From Pogostemon cablin (lineage: Eukaryota > Streptophyta > Magnoliopsida > Lamiales > Lamiaceae): 64,000 bases of DNA. Position 1 is the first letter of the stretch. Each line of letters opens with the position of its first letter. The position numbers and the translations under genes are program-made. Positions 58,983 through 64,000 of the stretch are shown piece by piece. The stretch lies in assembly GCA_023678885.1 (NCBI GenBank), contig CM042998.1, positions 1,181,820 to 1,245,819 on the forward strand, read 5' to 3'. The notes under the pieces were generated by a model that saw only the letters and a list, made by a program, of their open reading frames with translations, did no database searches and was not told the origin of the DNA.

Positions 58983-60700
58983 ATGCAAACTCATTCTAGG
59001 TCTCAATCTATTGAACCTTTGAACTTGGAATTGGAAGCTACTTTGAGAAGACAAAGAAGAGGATTGTTGGAACCTACAGAAGAAAATATGGAAGAAGTAA
59101 GGGATAATGCAAACATGGTTGATGAAGAAGGTAGTTTGAGAAATTTTCAAGGTGGTGATAATGCTAGAGGAGGTTATGGTAATCAAGAATATGTGCCACA
59201 AGTTTATGCTCAACAAATGCACTTGCAAAACCAATAAATGCAAGCTATTATTCAAAGCTTGTTGGCACAACAAGAAGCAAGGAATAATCCTCCGGTGGTG
59301 CAAAATCAACCCCATGGAAATGGAAACAATGGAGTGGGAATGAATGTTCATGATCATTTTCAACCGCAATATGGGAATTACGGAATGGGCCCGCCATTGA
59401 ATGTGAATAATTTTGAGATCAAGACAGAGCTGATCAACATGGTGCAAGCGAATCAATTTGGTGGTGGTACTATGGAGGACCTAAATGCTCACTTAGCCCA
59501 ATTTACGGAGTTGGCATTCACGATAAAGATAAATGAGATAAGTGAGGATGTTGTTAAAATGAAGCTTTTCTCATTTTCATTACGAGATAAAGCTAAGGCT
59601 TGGTATCATACTCTACCACCGGGATCATATACCACATGAAGAGAGTTGGCACTAAGATTTTTGAGCAAGTATTTTCCACCATCCAAGATGTTGCATCTTA
59701 AAAGGTAAAATTTTCAATTCAAGCAATTGCCACTTGAAACATTTAGTGAGGCATGAGACCGATTCAAAGAGATGATAAGGAAGTGTCCCCAACACGGATT
59801 CCCTGAAGAGCAACAAATAAGATTCTTCTATGCCGGTTTGCATGGAAGTGAGAAGATGCTCATTGATGCTTCAGCGGGAGGTTCGATTTTGGGGCAAAAT
59901 CCGGAAAGAGCAATTGCTATATGTGAGGAAGTAACTTTGAATATGGGTCAATGGCCTATGGATCGTGCACCGGGGATGTATGAAAGAGAAAGAATTGCTA
60001 AGATGGAAGAAGTGTGCTTGCAATAAGTGAAAAAGGTAGAGATGCCTAAGGAAGATATGACCGACAAAGCAATCACAGAGATACTAAAGAGGATGAATGC
60101 TAATATATAAATATATCTGAATTCTACACTGGGTGTGAATCAACAAGTGTTTGCTATCCCTCAACAAGGTAGGTCATTGCCTTTGATGAATCAACAAGTG
60201 TGTCCTAATCCTCAACAAGGCATGACTATGCCTAATTTGGGTAAATCTTCTCAAAGTTGTCAAATGCCTACCTCTATGCCTCAACAGGGTATGTCCTTCA
60301 ATTTTGAAATTCAAGATGCATGATGTCCACCGGAGATGACTCTTGAGGAAGTTGCCTATATGTAAGGAAGGAACTTCCAAGAAAATTATGATGGTAATTT
60401 TGGAAATCACGGAGGAGGATATCCACAAAGATAAGGAGGATGGGGGCAAGGTAATTTTTAAGGAAATTTTAACCAACCCCGTAGGCATGAAAATTTATCG
60501 TATGAAAATCAAAGAAATGCCCTCACTCTTCCACCGGGCATTAATACGAGAGAGAAAGCTCAAAATGGTGAAGGAAAGCCTACGGTGGAAGATCGAATGG
60601 AAAAAATATTTGAGCTTATGAAGCATGAAAGGGATGAGAGGTTGCTAGAGAAAGAAGAGAGAAGGCAAAGAGATGAATTGAATGATAATTGATTTAAAGC
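58983..60700 (+). pseudogene. Athila gag, disrupted
   Basis: Starts MQTHSRSQSIEPLNLELEA. Core gag homology includes FGGGTMEDLNAHLAQFTELA, MKLFSFSLRDKAKAWYHTLP, FPEEQQIRFFYAGL and the Gln/Pro-rich tail. In-frame stops occur at 59235 (TAA), 59637 (TGA), 59703 (TAA) and 59754 (TGA), followed by frameshifts after about 60025. At 59637 and 59754 the surrounding residues suggest TGG-to-TGA changes. The region is a relic. Confidence 0.85.
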
Positions 60701-60701
60701 T

Positions 60702-62030
60702 TTGGAGACACAAATGAGTAAAATGTCAAGTGAAATGGGAGATGTTCATCGGCAAGAGAAATTTTCATCTACAACCATTACTAATCTGAAGGAGCAATGC
60801 AAGGCTATTGAACTTCGTAGTGAAATAAAATACGAAGGGCCTTCTATGCCAATGAAAGTAGAGGGGGTAGAGTGTGAATTTGAGCCTATGGAAAGTTTGG
60901 ATGAAGAAGGGAAAGAGAAAAGAGTTGACTTTGTCGAAAAAGATGAAAGTAACCCTATACTTGAAGAAGAAAAAGTAACATCTCCAAAGAAGTGGGAAAG
61001 ATGTAGAGAAGCAAAACGAAAAGAGAGAGATGAGAAGTTTGAAAGGGATGAATGGGGAATTCCAAAGTTGCCCGTTGCAATTCCGTTTCCACAAAGGTAC
61101 TTGAAAAAAGGATTAGAAGATAAATTTGCTAAGTTTGTTGAAATGTTAAAGAAGATACATGTGAATATTCCTTTTGCGGAAGCTTTATTACAAATTCCCA
61201 ACTACTCAAAGTTCTTGAAGGATATATTGTCAAATAAAAGAAGCTTGGGAGAATTTGAAATAGTGAACCTTACGGAGGAATGTAGTGCAATATTGCAAAA
61301 AAAACTTCCCCCTCAATTGAAAGATCCGGGGAATTTCACTATTCCATGTGAGATGGGAGAGCATGAGAATTACAAAGCCTTATGTGATTTGAGAGCTAGA
61401 ATTAACTTGATGCCGTTGTCAATCTTCAAGAAGTTAGGTATTGGTGAGGTCAAGCCGACGTCGTTTACGCTTTAATTAGCCGATCGATCGTTGATGTATC
61501 CGAAGGGAATTGTGGAAGATGTGTTGATCAAAGTTGGCAAATTTGTATTTCCCATTGATTTTGTGGTATTAGATATGAATGAAGATTCAAATGTTCCATT
61601 AATATTTGGTCGTCCATTCCTTGTCACGGGGAAAATATTGATTGATGTGGAGAAGGGAGATCTTACTTTGAGGGTAAATGAAGAAGAGATGATATTTTCA
61701 TTGAGAGAGGCTATGAGGTATCCCAAGAACAATGAGGAATGTAGAAGATTGGAGGTTGTGGATAACATTGTTGAAGAACATATGTACCATCTTCACTCCA
61801 ATGATCCGTTGGAAATTATCATAATTCATTCTTACTCAATTGAATCTTTAAAATCTAAATCCTCTTTCTGTTTGGAAAATGATGAAATGATTAATGATTT
61901 ACATGGTTTAAATGCTTGTAGGGCACTCACGAATGAGAAAGCAAAGGAAGCAAAGGTTGAAAAACTTGATGAAGGACCAAAGGAGGAAGTACAAGAGAAG
62001 AAGAAGGTGGAATTAAAACTATTGTCGTAG
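60702..62030 (+). pseudogene. Athila gag C-terminus/protease region, disrupted
   Basis: A charged, coiled-coil-like stretch (KREERDEKFERDEWG-like, to about 61070) precedes the retropepsin region NFTIPCEMGEHENYKALCDL. The usual active site of this lineage is D-L-G-A. Here it reads DLRARINLMP, so the Gly after DL has become Arg. A TAA at 61473-61475 interrupts TSFTL-stop-LADRS. The flap-side VPLIFGRPFLVTGKILIDV follows. Confidence 0.85.
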
Positions 62031-62039
62031 AATTTAAAG

Positions 62040-63560
62040 TATGCTTACTTGGAAAAAGATGATCCGGTAATCGTTTCCTCTTCCCTTAATGATCTAGAAT
62101 TAGAAAAATTGCTAAGAGTCTTAAGAGAGCATAAATCCTCTATTGGTTGGAGCATTAAAGATTTGAAAGGTATTAGTCCATCTATGTGCATGCATAAGAT
62201 TCATTTGATTGATGATGATAAGTCTTGTGTTCAAAACCAACGTAGATTTAATCCTATAATGCAAGAAGTGGTAAGAAAAGAGGTATTAAAATGGCTTGAT
62301 GCGGGAATAATCTTTTCAATAAGTGATAGTCAATATGTAAGTCTTTTACATGTAGTGGCAAAAAAGGGTGGTATGATAATTGTGAGATCCGATACAAAGA
62401 GACCATTGCCACTATAACTATTATGGGTTGGAGAGTGTGTGTTGATTATCATAAATTGAATGAAAACACTCGTAAAGATCATTTCCCATTGCCATTCATA
62501 GACCAAATATTGGATCGTCTTGCGGGGCATGAGTACTATTGTTTTCTTGATGGTTACTCCGGGTACAATCAAATATTGATTGCACCGGAAGACCAAGAGA
62601 AGAGAACTTTCACATGTTCCTATGGTACATTTGCATTTAGAATGATGCCGTTTGGTTTATGTAATGCTCCTGCCACTTTTCAGCATTGTATGATGGCTAT
62701 CTTCAATGGTTTGATTGAAAATATTATGGAGGTATTCATGGATGACTTTTCTGTGTATGGTGCTTCTTATGATATATGCTTGACTAATCTCACTGTGGTG
62801 TTGCAGAGGTGTGAAGAATCGAATCTTGTGCTAAATTGGGAAAAGCAAAAGTGCCATTTTATGGTGACAGATGGAATTGTCTTAGGGCATCATATCTCAA
62901 AGCATGATTTAAAAGTTGATAGAGCTAAAGTGATAGCCATAGAACTTCTTCCCCCTCCTACAAGTGAGAAGGGGGTGAGATCGTTTCTAGGTCACGCGGG
63001 CTTCTATAGACGCTTCATTAAGGATTTCTCAAAAATTGCTAAACCTCTTTGTAAATTGCTTGAAAAAGATTGTCCATTTCACTTCAATGATGAATGTTGT
63101 GTATCATTTCAGGTGCTAAAAGATGCTCTCACTTAATCACCAATACTTGTCACCCCGGATTGGAGCTTGCAATTTGAATTGCATTGTGATGCTAGTGATC
63201 AATCCATCAGAGTGGTGTTGGGCCAAACAAGGGAGAAGAAGTTTAGAGCAATCTATTATGCCTCAAAGACCTTGAACGCATGCCAAGTCAATTATACCAT
63301 CACGGAGAAGGAATTTTTAGCCAAAGTGTATGCTTTTGAGAAGTTTCGACCATACTTAGTTGGAACACAAATGATTATTTACACGAATCATGCGGCTATA
63401 AAATACCTTATGAATAAGAAAGATTCTAAACCTCGTTTAATCCATTGGGTGTTGCTTTTGCAGGAATTTGATGTGGTGATCAAGGATAAGAAAGGCGTGA
63501 AAAATGTGATCGCGGACCATTTGTCTAGATTGGAAAATGGAGGTGAGAATGAGGATGTAA
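62040..63560 (+). pseudogene. Athila reverse transcriptase and RNase H, disrupted
   Basis: RT motifs are WLDAGIIFSISDSQYVS, VDYHKLNENTRKDHFPLPF, FGLCNAPATF and catalytic FMDD (VFMDDFSVYG), all readable. A frameshift lies between 62390 and 62423, just before GWRVCVDY. A TAA at 63134 closes the frame before SPILVTPDW. In RNase H the first acid (HCDASD) and the Glu of TITEKEF are present. The third position reads IYTNHAAIKYL where Asp is expected, so the nuclease is probably inactive as well. Confidence 0.88.
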
Positions 63561-64000
63561 AGCCAATTAGGGATGAGTTCCCGGATGAAGAAATTTTACT
63601 ATTGGAGGATGAGCAAGTATGTTCTATTATTGTGAATGTGCCACCTTGGTATGCCGATTATGTTAACTTTAATGTTTGTGGAATCGAGCCCACATTGCTT
63701 AATGAGTACAAGGAGAAGAAGTTTCATGTTGAAGTGAAGAAGTATTTGTGGGATGAGCCATATTTGTTTAAAATTTGTAATGATGGAGTGATAAGAAGAT
63801 GTGTGGCCGAAGAAGAAGTAATGGAAATTCTTGAGCTTTGTCATTCGTCTTTGTGGAGAGGTCACTTCGCTTATCAAAAGACGGGGGCTAAAGTTTTACA
63901 ATCGGGGTTCTATTGGCCAACATTGTTTAAAGATGCAAAGAAGTTTGTGGCTAAGTGTGATAGATGCCAAAGAATAGGGGGAATAGGAAAGAGAGATGAA
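63561..64000 (+). pseudogene. Athila integrase N-terminal region, partial
   Basis: Same frame as the RNase H and open to the window edge. The zinc-binding HHCC module is seen as CHSSLWRGHFAYQKT followed by WPTLFKDAKKFVAKCDRCQR. The catalytic core lies beyond the window. Confidence 0.85.

Larger units (their letters stand above)
58840..64000 (+). mobile_element. Ty3-gypsy retrotransposon, Athila lineage, internal region, truncated by window end
   Basis: Order of domains is gag, protease, reverse transcriptase, RNase H, integrase zinc finger, all plus strand, with a tRNA-Asp-type primer site. The protease environment FTIPCEMGEHENYKALCDL, the RT signature GTFAFRMMPFGLCNAPATFQ and the integrase start GFYWPTLFKDAKKFVAKCDR are characteristic of Athila. 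Numerous nonsense codons and frameshifts show that it is not autonomous. Confidence 0.92.

Noticed and set aside
58926..59456. 176-codon minus frame
   Set aside because: Antisense shadow of the Athila gag.
60746..61201. 151-codon minus frame
   Set aside because: Antisense shadow of the Athila gag/protease region.

Overview
This is a plant nuclear window. It is AT-rich and gene-poor, its genes carry introns, and plant-specific families are present (a fatty-acid-elongase ketoacyl-CoA synthase, CYP71-type P450s, an RCI2/LTI6 membrane peptide). It is crowded with Stowaway-type MITEs, Ty1-copia and Ty3-gypsy retroelements and microsatellites. The P450 sequences resemble the CYP71D/CYP71BE group of asterids, so a eudicot, perhaps Lamiales, is my inference. 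The sequence does not prove the species.

Layout. From 1 to about 20.5 kb there is no convincing intact gene. This part holds AT-rich DNA, diverged tandem repeats (5.3-6.8 kb, 8.95-9.69 kb, 13.1-13.3 kb), several Stowaway MITEs (one with an almost perfect 81-bp hairpin), an Ac/hAT-like element with an 8-bp target duplication and a Mutator-like MITE with a 9-bp target duplication. A single-exon KCS12-like gene (20592-21959, minus) looks intact. From 22 to 28 kb there are more repeats and possibly the relic of an unidentified gene. A tiny two-exon RCI2/PMP3-type gene (28169-28520, minus) looks intact and has two G-box/ABRE motifs upstream.

Two related CYP71-type genes lie about 22 kb apart on the minus strand, and both are broken. 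The first (29681-31571) has one 14-bp deletion. Its promoter and first dozen codons are tandemly duplicated as a block of about 1.65 kb. The second (53572-56059) has a 2-bp deletion, a nonsense codon and a 2-bp insertion. Between them lie a complete but dead Ale/Retrofit-like copia element (36548-41013) with unusual TA...TA LTR ends, a Mutator-like MITE, two probable solo LTRs (one inside a Stowaway MITE), more MITEs and a fragment of a pepsin-type aspartic protease gene.

The last 7 kb is a short CACTA-like element followed by a decayed Athila-type gypsy retrotransposon (LTR, tRNA-Asp-type primer site, gag, protease, RT, RNase H, start of integrase) that runs off the end of the window. Only the KCS gene and the RCI2 gene look functional. 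I see no new multi-gene system. The most informative signals are the duplicated P450 promoter, the nested and precisely bounded transposons, and the non-canonical copia ends.
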